Assembly (NCBI GenBank): GCA_017882205.1
Contig: JADGPY010000304.1
Span: 1 to 5,588 of the forward strand
Reading direction: 5' to 3'
Origin: Chitinophagaceae bacterium
GTDB lineage: Bacteria; Bacteroidota; Bacteroidia; Chitinophagales; Chitinophagaceae
Length of the DNA stretch: 5,588 nucleotides
A program made the position numbers and the translations under genes. This document shows positions 1-5,588 of this stretch, piece after piece. The notes below the pieces were generated by a model that saw only the letters and a program-made list of their open reading frames with translations, was not told the origin of the DNA and did not search any database. Positions within the stretch are counted from its first letter, which is position 1. The number at the start of each line of letters is the position of its first letter.

Positions 1-259
1 TGGCGCTTATATGGCATTGAGGGCCGTTGAATATTACAAGTACATTATTATTATTCATGAAAGCCTTGTGGTGATCGGTGTTCTTCATCATGTGACCGGT
101 AAAAATAATTTTACCATCCTTCTCCCGAACATCAAGAGGAAGGTGCGATGCAACCGGGTATGTATCTGCAATGCCTGTAACCACTGCAAAAGAATATTCT
201 TTCATGAAAGCTAGAACTATCTCCGGATCAGCTTCATTGTAATATGGCATTTTATACAC
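1..259 (-). CDS. PaiB-like FMN-binding split-barrel protein (partial, C-terminus cut by window edge)
   Basis: The first 86 residues of a leftward gene are visible; the family is usually about 200 residues. Family-like motifs in order are an N-terminal MYKMPYYNEADP, the core PVASHLPL (residues 35-42), TGHMMKN (54-60) and VIFNGPQCHIS (75-85). These match the PaiB / 'FMN-binding negative transcriptional regulator' pattern of HLPL, GH..(K/R)N and FxGP..YIS. I chose the GTG at 259-257 as start because it supplies the family's usual Met-Tyr opening; the ATG at 250-248 would remove it. The frame stays open upstream into kmo, but no better start is seen, and there is no clear Shine-Dalgarno for either choice. 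The gene begins 31 bases after the kmo stop and is probably co-transcribed. Family members bind FMN in a flavin-reductase-like barrel; Bacillus PaiB was described as a repressor of sporulation and protease genes. Its role here is unknown. An (AAT)4 run encodes N69-N72. Confidence 0.82.
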   Translation of the reverse strand, partial: MYKMPYYNEADPEIVLAFMKEYSFAVVTGIADTYPVASHLPLDVREKDGKIIFTGHMMKNTDHHKAFMNNNNVLVIFNGPQCHISA

Positions 260-290
260 TTGGCGGATTTGTTTAATGTAAGATTGAGCT

Positions 291-1643
291 TTAACCTCTC
301 TTTGCAAGTAATTCTAATATCATACTTTCAACTTCAGAGCTATTCCATTTAGCTGGGAGATCATCCAACTTCATAACCTCCTTCATTATTTCTTCTTGTT
401 TTGTACTGCTGGAAAGTGCTTCGCTATATCGAATATGTGGACTAAATGTTACCTGCGAGTAGGCAGGTGTCCATTTGTCAGGATGCTTATTACTAAAATC
501 AGCTTCGATTCTTTTCTGCAATAAAAATTGTTCATCTCCTACCTTATCACGCATCTCAACAAAATTATTAATAGCAAGATCTGCAATGGCATCAGCATCA
601 GGTTTTCTTAATTGCTGGTATTGTTCCAGGATATTTTTCCAGTTTCCGTCATACTTATCAATCAGTGCATTTAAAACGGAACAATCTTCAAAACCACAAT
701 TCATACCCTGTCCAAAAAAGGGAACGATGGCATGAGCTGCATCTCCAATCAATGCAAATGAATCTTCGTGTACCCATGGAAAGCATTTTATCGTTACCAG
801 CGAAGAGGTAGGGTTTTGAAAAAAATCTACCTCAAGCCCCGGCATAATTGGAACTACATCAGCAAATGTTTCTCTGAAAAACACTTTTACCTTTTCTATC
901 GAGCCAAGTGATTCAAAAGAAGGGCTACCTTCAAACGGAAAGAATAAAGTACAGGTGAAGCTTCCATCAATATTGGGTAATGCAATCAACATATAATTAC
1001 CGCGAGGCCAAATATGTAATGCATTCTTTTCCATTAGGAATTTACCTCCCGCGCCCGGGGATATTGTAAGTTCCTTATAGCCAAAATCAATATACCATTG
1101 ATTATATTGGAACCTTTCTATATTGAACTGGTGTGATAACCTTGCTGCTGAATAAGCACCATCCGAACCAAAAATAATACCTGCAGGAGTATGCTGCTTC
1201 TCGTGTGATAACAGGTCTTCTAATTCAATCTCATTCCTTTTCCAGTTAATACCATTGCACTTTTGCATAAAAGAAATTCTTACCCCATGAGCTTCAGCAA
1301 CATCCATCAATTTTGCATTCAACCCAGCCCTGGAAACAGAATTAATAAACTGTCCCCTGTTACCATAGGGCTGAAATGCAGTGCTGCCATCCACTTTATG
1401 AATATACCTGCCATGCATGGGAATACATAATGGCCTTATATCTTCCATAACTCCAGCTTCTTCGAGTGCAAGGATCCCCCTGTCGCTTAGGGCCAGGTTA
1501 ATTGATCGGCCTGCGCTAATGGCCTCTTTTCGCATATCCCCGCGACGTTCATATACTTTTACATTATATCCTTTTTTTGAAAGATAAATTGATAGCAATG
1601 AGCCAACGAGGCCTGCGCCTATTATGGTTATTTGTTTATTCAT
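291..1643 (-). CDS. kmo: Kynurenine 3-monooxygenase
   Basis: This FAD- and NADPH-dependent hydroxylase converts L-kynurenine to 3-hydroxykynurenine. At 450 residues it has normal length for bacterial KMO and no C-terminal membrane anchor, so it is likely cytosolic. Visible motifs are the dinucleotide-binding GAGLVG (9-14), the KMO-typical GRSINLALSDRG (46-56), the DG motif (D161-G162), the FAD ribityl-binding GD (G300-D301) and FFGQGMNCGFEDC (309-321). From recalled numbering of the Pseudomonas fluorescens enzyme (R84, Y98, N369, E372, Y404), the kynurenine-binding residues appear as R79, Y93, N360, E363 and Y395 with the same spacings, so substrate specificity is well supported. The ATG at 1643 immediately precedes the FAD motif, as expected. 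It lies 91 bases downstream of kynU, across a hairpin repeat that reaches within six bases of the start, and 31 bases upstream of the PaiB-like gene. No break or missing key residue is seen. Confidence 0.96.
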   Translation of the reverse strand: MNKQITIIGAGLVGSLLSIYLSKKGYNVKVYERRGDMRKEAISAGRSINLALSDRGILALEEAGVMEDIRPLCIPMHGRYIHKVDGSTAFQPYGNRGQFINSVSRAGLNAKLMDVAEAHGVRISFMQKCNGINWKRNEIELEDLLSHEKQHTPAGIIFGSDGAYSAARLSHQFNIERFQYNQWYIDFGYKELTISPGAGGKFLMEKNALHIWPRGNYMLIALPNIDGSFTCTLFFPFEGSPSFESLGSIEKVKVFFRETFADVVPIMPGLEVDFFQNPTSSLVTIKCFPWVHEDSFALIGDAAHAIVPFFGQGMNCGFEDCSVLNALIDKYDGNWKNILEQYQQLRKPDADAIADLAINNFVEMRDKVGDEQFLLQKRIEADFSNKHPDKWTPAYSQVTFSPHIRYSEALSSSTKQEEIMKEVMKLDDLPAKWNSSEVESMILELLAKRG

Positions 1644-1649
1644 AATATT

Positions 1650-1709
1650 CTACCAATATTTAATGCCTAAAGGCATTCACTAATATTTATTCCCTGCGGG
1701 AATATGCAT
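1650..1709 (-). repeat. Hairpin repeat in the kynU-kmo gap and kmo leader
   Basis: Read on the minus strand, this stretch alternates short hairpins with a 12-base linker. A hairpin at 1704-1688 has a 7-bp stem (TATTCCC/GGGAATA) and a 3-base loop. Linker AAATATTAGTGA (1688-1677) follows, then a hairpin at 1677-1662 (AATGCC/GGCATT, 4-base loop), then linker AAATATTGGTAG (1661-1650), which ends six bases before the kmo ATG. The same hairpin types and linker recur at 1735-1776. The remaining spacer, 1710-1734, is AT-rich with a T8 run on the plus strand and contains no gene. Neither hairpin is followed by a U-tract in the direction of kynU-kmo transcription, so this does not look like an intrinsic terminator. 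I infer a dispersed, REP-like element; genome-wide copies cannot be tested here. Confidence 0.75.
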
Positions 1710-1734
1710 TTGATCCGAGATTTATATTTTTTTT

Positions 1735-1776
1735 CTACCAATATTTATTCCCTTCGGGAATATGCCTCACGGCATT
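1735..1776 (-). repeat. Second hairpin repeat unit, overlapping the 3' end of kynU
   Basis: On the minus strand this unit is hairpin ATGCC/GGCAT (1775-1762, 4-base loop), then hairpin TATTCCC/GGGAATA (1762-1746, 3-base loop), then linker AAATATTGGTAG (1746-1735). The linker is identical to that at 1661-1650, and the second hairpin differs from the one at 1704-1688 only in its loop (GAA versus GCA). The linker supplies the kynU stop codon TAG, and the whole unit encodes the last 13 residues of kynU. Confidence 0.75.
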
Positions 1777-3045
1777 GAGCCCAGCTTTAAGAATTTGTCC
1801 AAACTTGTATACGTCTTCAAAGGTATTATACAATGGCACCGGAGCTATCCGAATAACATCCGGCTCCCTCCAATCGGCGATAACGCCATTCTTCTGTAAT
1901 TCATTAAACAATTCTTTTCCTCCTTTTTTTACCAGAATAGAAACCTGGCATCCATGTTCATTTTCATTCCTGGGAGTAATGATGGTAAGATTTTTCGAAT
2001 CATCTGCTTCATTCACCTGATCAAGGATGTAGAATAAATAACCAGTCAGCTTCCTGGATTTAATTGCAAGGTTACCCATGCCTGCTTCATCAAAAATATC
2101 GATGGAAGCCCTATGAGCTGCCATACTCAACACCGGTGCATTGCTCAGTTGCCAGCCTTCGGCAGTGAGTATTGGCTTAAATCCTTTTTCCATCTGGAAC
2201 CTTGTAGCTTTTTCATGGCCCCACCAACCTGCCAACCGCGGCAAAGAGCTATCGCTGATAAAACGTTCATGGATAAACGCACCTGCTACCCCCCCCGGAC
2301 CGGAGTTAAGGTATTTATAACTGCACCAACAAGCAAAATCAACTTCCCACTCATGCAGTTTCAATTCAATATTTCCAATAGCATGGGCAAGATCGAATCC
2401 ACAATAAGCACCCGCCTCATGGGCTGCATGAGTAATGGGTTTCATATCCATTACCTCTCCGCTATAATAATTTACTCCTCCAAATAGTACTACCGCCAAT
2501 TCATTCGAATGCCTTTTTATTGCTTCAACAATATCTTCAGTCCGCAGTGAAAACTCCCCTTCGCGTGGTTCTAATTCTATGATTGTATCATCTGGTTTTA
2601 ATCCATGCAATTTAACCTGCGACTCCAGAGCATATTGATCGGAAGGAAAAGCTTTTCCTTCGCATATAATTTTATAGCGTTTGGTGGATGGCCTGTAAAA
2701 AGTAATGAGTAATAAATGAAGATTAACGGTTAGCTGATTCATTACAATCACTTCTTCAGGCAGTGCCCCTACCAGCTTTGATAATTTTTCCGGGAATAGT
2801 TCGTGGTAAGATAGCCAGGGAGTTTTGCCATGAAAATGGCCTTCTACACCAAAGTTTGCCCAGTCCTGCAAAAAATCATTCACATAATCCTGTGTGCTAA
2901 TGGGTTGCAAGCCTAAAGAATTGCCAGTAAAATAAATAGACGGCTTGCCACCTAAAATAGGAATGTAAAATTTCTTCCTGAATTCTTTAAGTGTGTCTTC
3001 CTGGTCCTGTTGTCGGGCAAATTCCAGCGAATTTTCATATCTCAT
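1735..3045 (-). CDS. kynU: Kynureninase
   Basis: This is a PLP-dependent fold-type I enzyme. It cleaves 3-hydroxykynurenine, made by the adjacent kmo product, to 3-hydroxyanthranilate plus alanine, and kynurenine to anthranilate. Visible family motifs are YFTGNSLGLQP (38-48), the FPSDQYA segment (133-139), GVNYYSGE (190-197), the PLP aspartate in FDLAHAIGN (D218) and the Schiff-base lysine K244 in WCSYKYLNSGPGG (240-252), with WWGHE (274-278) after it. Length, 436 residues, is slightly above the usual 415-430. The excess lies at the C-terminus: residues 424-436 (NAVRHIPEGNKYW) are encoded by an intergenic-type hairpin repeat, and the conserved fold seems to end near FGQILKAGL. A G8 tract (2296-2289, minus strand) encodes P249-V252 just after the PLP lysine. 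The ATG at 3045 gives a normal N-terminus and lies 19 bases after the RidA-family stop. Confidence 0.96.
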   Translation of the reverse strand: MRYENSLEFARQQDQEDTLKEFRKKFYIPILGGKPSIYFTGNSLGLQPISTQDYVNDFLQDWANFGVEGHFHGKTPWLSYHELFPEKLSKLVGALPEEVIVMNQLTVNLHLLLITFYRPSTKRYKIICEGKAFPSDQYALESQVKLHGLKPDDTIIELEPREGEFSLRTEDIVEAIKRHSNELAVVLFGGVNYYSGEVMDMKPITHAAHEAGAYCGFDLAHAIGNIELKLHEWEVDFACWCSYKYLNSGPGGVAGAFIHERFISDSSLPRLAGWWGHEKATRFQMEKGFKPILTAEGWQLSNAPVLSMAAHRASIDIFDEAGMGNLAIKSRKLTGYLFYILDQVNEADDSKNLTIITPRNENEHGCQVSILVKKGGKELFNELQKNGVIADWREPDVIRIAPVPLYNTFEDVYKFGQILKAGLNAVRHIPEGNKYW

Positions 3046-3064
3046 AATTGCTGTAAATATTTTT

Positions 3065-3475
3065 TTAAATAGTTGCTATCACCTTCAATTCAATGGAAAT
3101 GAGTGAGGGCAAACTTTTCACTTCCACTGTAGTCCTACATGCCTGCACATCTTTAAAATAGTCGGCATAAATTTTATTATAGACAGGGAAATCTTTCATA
3201 TTGGTGAGAAAAACTGTCACATCAATAATATTTTTCCAGTTGCTTCCAGCTGCTTCCAATACGGCCTTTACATTTGCGAATACTGAATGACATTCTGCTT
3301 CAATATCATATTTTATTTTATTCCCCTCATCATCTGTTTGTAGTCCGGGTATTGAATTATCAAGACCTCGTGAACCTATTCCTGATAGAAATAATAAATT
3401 TCCAACCTTACGTGCATGTGGATATGATCCAAGTGGTTTGGCTGCATTTGTTGTATAAATAATTTTGTCTTCCAT
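3065..3475 (-). CDS. amnD: RidA-family protein, probable 2-aminomuconate deaminase
   Basis: A 136-residue protein of the RidA/YjgF/UK114 family, the usual length for these trimeric cytosolic proteins. The sequence shows GSYPHARKVGNLLFLSGIGSR (16-36), the family core NVKAVLEAAGSNWKNIIDVTVFL (68-90), the conserved arginine R114 in ACRTTVEVKSLP and a C-terminal acidic residue, E129, in SIELKVIA. The SYPHA.(K/R).G opening, followed by SR..DN.IPG, resembles 2-aminomuconate deaminases (AmnD/NbaF) more than the housekeeping imine deaminase RidA. The position 11 bases downstream of the aminomuconate-semialdehyde dehydrogenase gene and 19 bases before kynU strongly favours deamination of 2-aminomuconate, releasing ammonia and a 2-oxo-dicarboxylate. 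A general enamine/imine scavenger such as RidA remains possible, because the family is hard to subdivide from sequence alone. Confidence 0.85.
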   Translation of the reverse strand: MEDKIIYTTNAAKPLGSYPHARKVGNLLFLSGIGSRGLDNSIPGLQTDDEGNKIKYDIEAECHSVFANVKAVLEAAGSNWKNIIDVTVFLTNMKDFPVYNKIYADYFKDVQACRTTVEVKSLPSLISIELKVIATI

Positions 3476-3486
3476 ACTATTTTAAT

Positions 3487-4944
3487 TTATAACTCAATAC
3501 ATACATTCTTTGCCTCAGTAAAAAACCTCAAAGCCTCCCATCCACCTTCTCTCCCAACACCACTGTTTTTCATCCCTCCAAAAGGAGTTCTAAGATCGCG
3601 TAGCAACCAGCAATTTACCCATATGATACCACTCTCAACTTTTGCAGCTATTCGATTGGCCCGGCTTACATCCTGAGTCCAGATGGTGGCCGACAGTCCA
3701 TAGGTACCGGCATTAGCAAGATGCAACGCTTCCTCTTCTGTTTCGAAACTTTGCAATGTAACGACAGGTCCAAAGATCTCTTCAAGATTTGTTTTACAAT
3801 CCGGACCCAGTCCTTCAATTACAGTTGGCTCAATAAAGAATCCATTGGAACAACGACCATCTAATGTTATCCCATTACCCCCGGTTAATATTCTACCACC
3901 CTCTCTTTTTGCTGTTTCTATACAGCCCATTATTTTATCAAAATGCACTTTACTAACAATTGCCCCCTGCTGGCTGCTCTCTTCCAACGGATCACCTACC
4001 ACCAGTTGCTGCGCTTTTCTAACAAACTCCTCTTTAAATTTTTCATACACTGAACTTTGAATTAATATCCTGCTACCACATAAACATATTTCTCCCTGGT
4101 TTGAGAAAGATGATTGCAGGGTAGTTTTCATCATTTTCTCCCAATGGCAATCTTCAAAAATGATATTTGGATTTTTACCTCCCAGTTCAAGAGACAGCTT
4201 CTTAAATTGAGGGGCGGCAATGGAAGCTATCTGTGCACCTGCCCTTGTGCTGCCAGTAAAGGAAATGGCTTTGATAGCCGGATGTTTTACAATTGCTTCA
4301 CCGCAGGAAGGTCCTGTTCCATGTAATATATTTAATACTCCATCAGGCAAACCTGCTTCCTTACAGATCTTTCCTAAAAGAAATGCTGTTACCGGGGTTA
4401 CTTCCGAAGGTTTTGCGATCACACAATTGCCAGATGCAAGTGCAGGGGCAATTTTCCATGTAAATAGGTATAAGGGCAAATTCCATGGAGAAATACATCC
4501 CACGATCCCAATTGGCTGGCGCAAGGTATAATTGATGGCCTTGTCTTCCATTGAATGGCTTTCAGTGGAAAAGTGCATAATCCCGGTTGCAAAGAAGCGA
4601 AAATTTGAGGATGCCCTGGGTATATCAACCTTCCTGCTTAACCAAAGGGGTTTACCATTATCATTTGTTTCTGCAAGGGCAAGTTCTTCAAGATGCTGAT
4701 TTATAAGTTCAGCAATTTTGTTAAGGATGGTAAACCGTTTTTCGGAAGATGCTCTACTCCAGGCAGGAAATGCTTTTTTTGCTGCAAGAACAGCAATATT
4801 CACATCTCTTTCATTACTATCAGGAATTTGTCCATAAACTTCATTAGTGGCAGGGTTGACGTTATCAATGAACTTACCACTTAAAGGACCAATAAAATTT
4901 CCACCAATATAGTTTTCCAGGTGGTATGGAACAGTTAGTTGCAT
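3487..4944 (-). CDS. amnC: 2-aminomuconate 6-semialdehyde dehydrogenase (NAD-dependent ALDH superfamily)
   Basis: It oxidises 2-aminomuconate 6-semialdehyde to 2-aminomuconate, the substrate of the deaminase encoded next. The 485 residues span a complete aldehyde dehydrogenase. Visible are the oxyanion asparagine N155 in SPWNLPL, the cofactor-binding AKPSE (177-181), FTGST (229-233), the general-base glutamate E253 in LELGGKNP, the nucleophile C287 in NQGEICLCGSR and the EEIFGPV motif (388-394). NQGEICLC and the segment NCWLLRDLRTPFGG (444-457) are typical of the aminomuconate-semialdehyde / ALDH8A1 branch. R449 falls where recalled P. fluorescens numbering places substrate-binding R464. It is the first gene of the leftward operon, facing haaO across 63 bases and lying 11 bases before the RidA-family gene. 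Related enzymes act on hydroxymuconate semialdehydes or betaine aldehyde, but motifs and context together favour the kynurenine route. No clear Shine-Dalgarno precedes the ATG at 4944. Confidence 0.92.
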   Translation of the reverse strand: MQLTVPYHLENYIGGNFIGPLSGKFIDNVNPATNEVYGQIPDSNERDVNIAVLAAKKAFPAWSRASSEKRFTILNKIAELINQHLEELALAETNDNGKPLWLSRKVDIPRASSNFRFFATGIMHFSTESHSMEDKAINYTLRQPIGIVGCISPWNLPLYLFTWKIAPALASGNCVIAKPSEVTPVTAFLLGKICKEAGLPDGVLNILHGTGPSCGEAIVKHPAIKAISFTGSTRAGAQIASIAAPQFKKLSLELGGKNPNIIFEDCHWEKMMKTTLQSSFSNQGEICLCGSRILIQSSVYEKFKEEFVRKAQQLVVGDPLEESSQQGAIVSKVHFDKIMGCIETAKREGGRILTGGNGITLDGRCSNGFFIEPTVIEGLGPDCKTNLEEIFGPVVTLQSFETEEEALHLANAGTYGLSATIWTQDVSRANRIAAKVESGIIWVNCWLLRDLRTPFGGMKNSGVGREGGWEALRFFTEAKNVCIEL

Positions 4945-5007
4945 GATTAAAGGTAGGCAATCAACAAAAAAATTGTATTTTAAATCTTCATTCCAAAAAT
5001 ACCAGTT
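4945..5007. promoter_or_regulatory. Divergent intergenic region between amnC-like operon and haaO
   Basis: These 63 bases separate the start codons of two divergent transcription units and should hold promoters for both. On the minus strand TATTTTTG (5001-4994) fits the Bacteroidota -7 consensus TAnnTTTG and would give a leader of about 40 bases before the dehydrogenase ATG. No TTTG at the expected -33 distance is seen; that position falls inside haaO codons. No comparably good match is seen for haaO. An A7 run occupies 4966-4972. There is no obvious palindromic operator. The assignment as a regulatory region rests on gene orientation, and the -7 match alone is weak. Confidence 0.45.
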
Positions 5008-5538
5008 ATGCCAATAGCAGAAGCTTTCAATTTAAAAAAATGGATCGATGAACACCGTCATTTGCTAAAGCCTCCCGTAGGCAACCAGTGTGTTTATAAA
5101 GATGCAAAGAATTTTATTGTTATGATTGTAGGTGGACCCAATGCCCGAAAAGATTATCACTACAATGAAAGTGAGGAACTATACTACCAGGTTGAAGGGA
5201 ACATTGTACTGAAAATTATTGATGATGGGAAACCGCGGGATATTGCCCTCAACGAAGGAGATATGTTCCTGCTGCCGCCGCTTACACCTCATTCGCCACA
5301 ACGGCCTGCAAATTCAGTAGGACTGGTGATTGAAAAAGTAAGGGAAGATGAGGAAAATGAAAAAGATGCATTTATGTGGTTCTGTGAAAATTGTGGCAAT
5401 AAATTATATGAAGAATTTGCTTTTGTAAAGGATATCGTTAAACAATTGCCACCGATCATGGAGCGATTCTATGCTTCTGAAGAACTTCGGACTTGCAAAA
5501 AATGTGGGACTGTAATGGAGCCACCTGTGAAGAAATAA
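5008..5538 (+). CDS. haaO: 3-hydroxyanthranilate 3,4-dioxygenase
   Basis: This Fe(II) cupin dioxygenase opens 3-hydroxyanthranilate, the KynU product, to 2-amino-3-carboxymuconate semialdehyde (ACMS). Its 176 residues match the short bacterial form. Iron ligands H51, E57 and H95 and substrate-binding R47 and R99 all occur at the numbering recalled for the Cupriavidus metallidurans enzyme. The cupin core runs from about residue 36 to 110 (GGPNARKDYHYNESEELYYQ; GDMFLLPPLTPHSPQRP). The C-terminal rubredoxin-like second metal site is intact, with C126/C129 (CENCG) and C163/C166 (CKKCG). The ATG at 5008 gives the expected N-terminus, MPIAEAFNLKKWIDEHRHLLKPPVG in type, and lacks an obvious Shine-Dalgarno. 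The gene is transcribed away from the rest of the pathway. No terminator hairpin is seen within the 50 bases after its stop. Confidence 0.97.
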   Translation: MPIAEAFNLKKWIDEHRHLLKPPVGNQCVYKDAKNFIVMIVGGPNARKDYHYNESEELYYQVEGNIVLKIIDDGKPRDIALNEGDMFLLPPLTPHSPQRPANSVGLVIEKVREDEENEKDAFMWFCENCGNKLYEEFAFVKDIVKQLPPIMERFYASEELRTCKKCGTVMEPPVKK

Positions 5539-5548
5539 ATAAAATAAC

Positions 5549-5582
5549 CACATAGGCTTAGAGTCATTTAGAAAACACATAG
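5549..5582. repeat. CACATAG-type short repeat downstream of haaO
   Basis: The word CACATAG occurs exactly at 5549-5555 and 5576-5582. Between them lie looser TTAGA relatives (TTAGA at 5558-5562, TTTAGA at 5567-5572), giving a TAG trinucleotide at 5553, 5559, 5569 and 5580. It starts 11 bases after the haaO stop and may continue beyond the window. I recall similar CACATAG-rich intergenic stretches in Chitinophagaceae genomes, but cannot verify that here. The function is unknown. Confidence 0.4.
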
Positions 5583-5588
5583 TTAAAA

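Noticed and set aside
11..214. Open frame of 67 codons on the plus strand
   Set aside because: It lies antisense to the PaiB-like gene, whose minus-strand translation carries clear family motifs; the plus-strand product resembles nothing.
291..1643. Kmo as another aromatic hydroxylase such as a salicylate or p-hydroxybenzoate type
   Set aside because: The GRSINLALSDRG segment, the spacing of kynurenine-binding residues R79/Y93/N360/E363/Y395 and the adjacent kynU all point to KMO.
1721..1734. T-rich run as a possible intrinsic terminator
   Set aside because: On the minus strand, where the genes are transcribed, it reads as an A-run. On the plus strand no convergent gene is present that would need it.
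1650..1776. CRISPR array
   Set aside because: The repeated words are short, palindromic and unevenly spaced, with no uniform spacers and no cas gene in view.
2113..2487. Open frame of 124 codons on the plus strand
   Set aside because: It is antisense to the kynureninase core, including the PLP-lysine region, and its translation is rich in Cys, Pro and Ser in the manner of a shadow frame.
4220..4628. Open frames on both strands (plus 4220-4531; minus 4419-4628)
   Set aside because: Both overlap the conserved catalytic region of the aldehyde dehydrogenase in other frames and show no recognisable domain or start context.
3487..5538. Interpretation of the cluster as purely NAD (quinolinate) biosynthesis
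   Set aside because: The aminomuconate-semialdehyde dehydrogenase and aminomuconate deaminase have no role in quinolinate formation, so catabolism is favoured, though the two uses can coexist.

Overview
The window holds most of a kynurenine-degradation cluster from a member of the Bacteroidota, most likely the Chitinophagaceae. That placement is an inference. It rests on AT-rich coding sequence with weak or absent Shine-Dalgarno sequences, the look of the proteins, and intergenic repeats built from small ATTCCC/GGGAAT and ATGCC/GGCAT hairpins and CACATAG words that I recall from that group. No 16S or other taxonomic marker is present.

Layout: one gene, haaO (5008-5538), reads rightward. All the others read leftward from a shared 63-base gap at 4945-5007. 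In transcription order they are an aminomuconate-semialdehyde dehydrogenase (amnC-like, 4944-3487), a RidA-family 2-aminomuconate deaminase (amnD-like, 3475-3065), kynureninase (kynU, 3045-1735), kynurenine 3-monooxygenase (kmo, 1643-291) and the N-terminal part of a PaiB-like FMN-binding protein (259-1, cut by the window edge). Gaps are 11, 19, 91 and 31 bases, so the five leftward genes look like one operon. The 91-base kynU-kmo gap is the only large one and is mostly hairpin repeats, which also form the last 13 codons of kynU and the leader of kmo.

How the genes work together: Kmo makes 3-hydroxykynurenine. KynU releases 3-hydroxyanthranilate and alanine. HaaO opens the ring to 2-amino-3-carboxymuconate semialdehyde (ACMS). 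After decarboxylation by ACMS decarboxylase, which is not in the window, the dehydrogenase makes 2-aminomuconate and the RidA-family enzyme deaminates it. Having both late genes points to tryptophan/kynurenine catabolism toward central metabolism, not only quinolinate/NAD synthesis. Tryptophan dioxygenase, kynurenine formamidase, ACMS decarboxylase and the later steps must lie outside the window if present.

The enzymes belong to known families with intact active-site residues. The less ordinary signals are the modular hairpin repeat that has become coding sequence at the end of kynU, the same repeat running up to the kmo start codon, a G8 tract inside kynU, and a PaiB-like protein at the end of the operon. 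I found no RNA gene, CRISPR array, transposase or clear intrinsic terminator.
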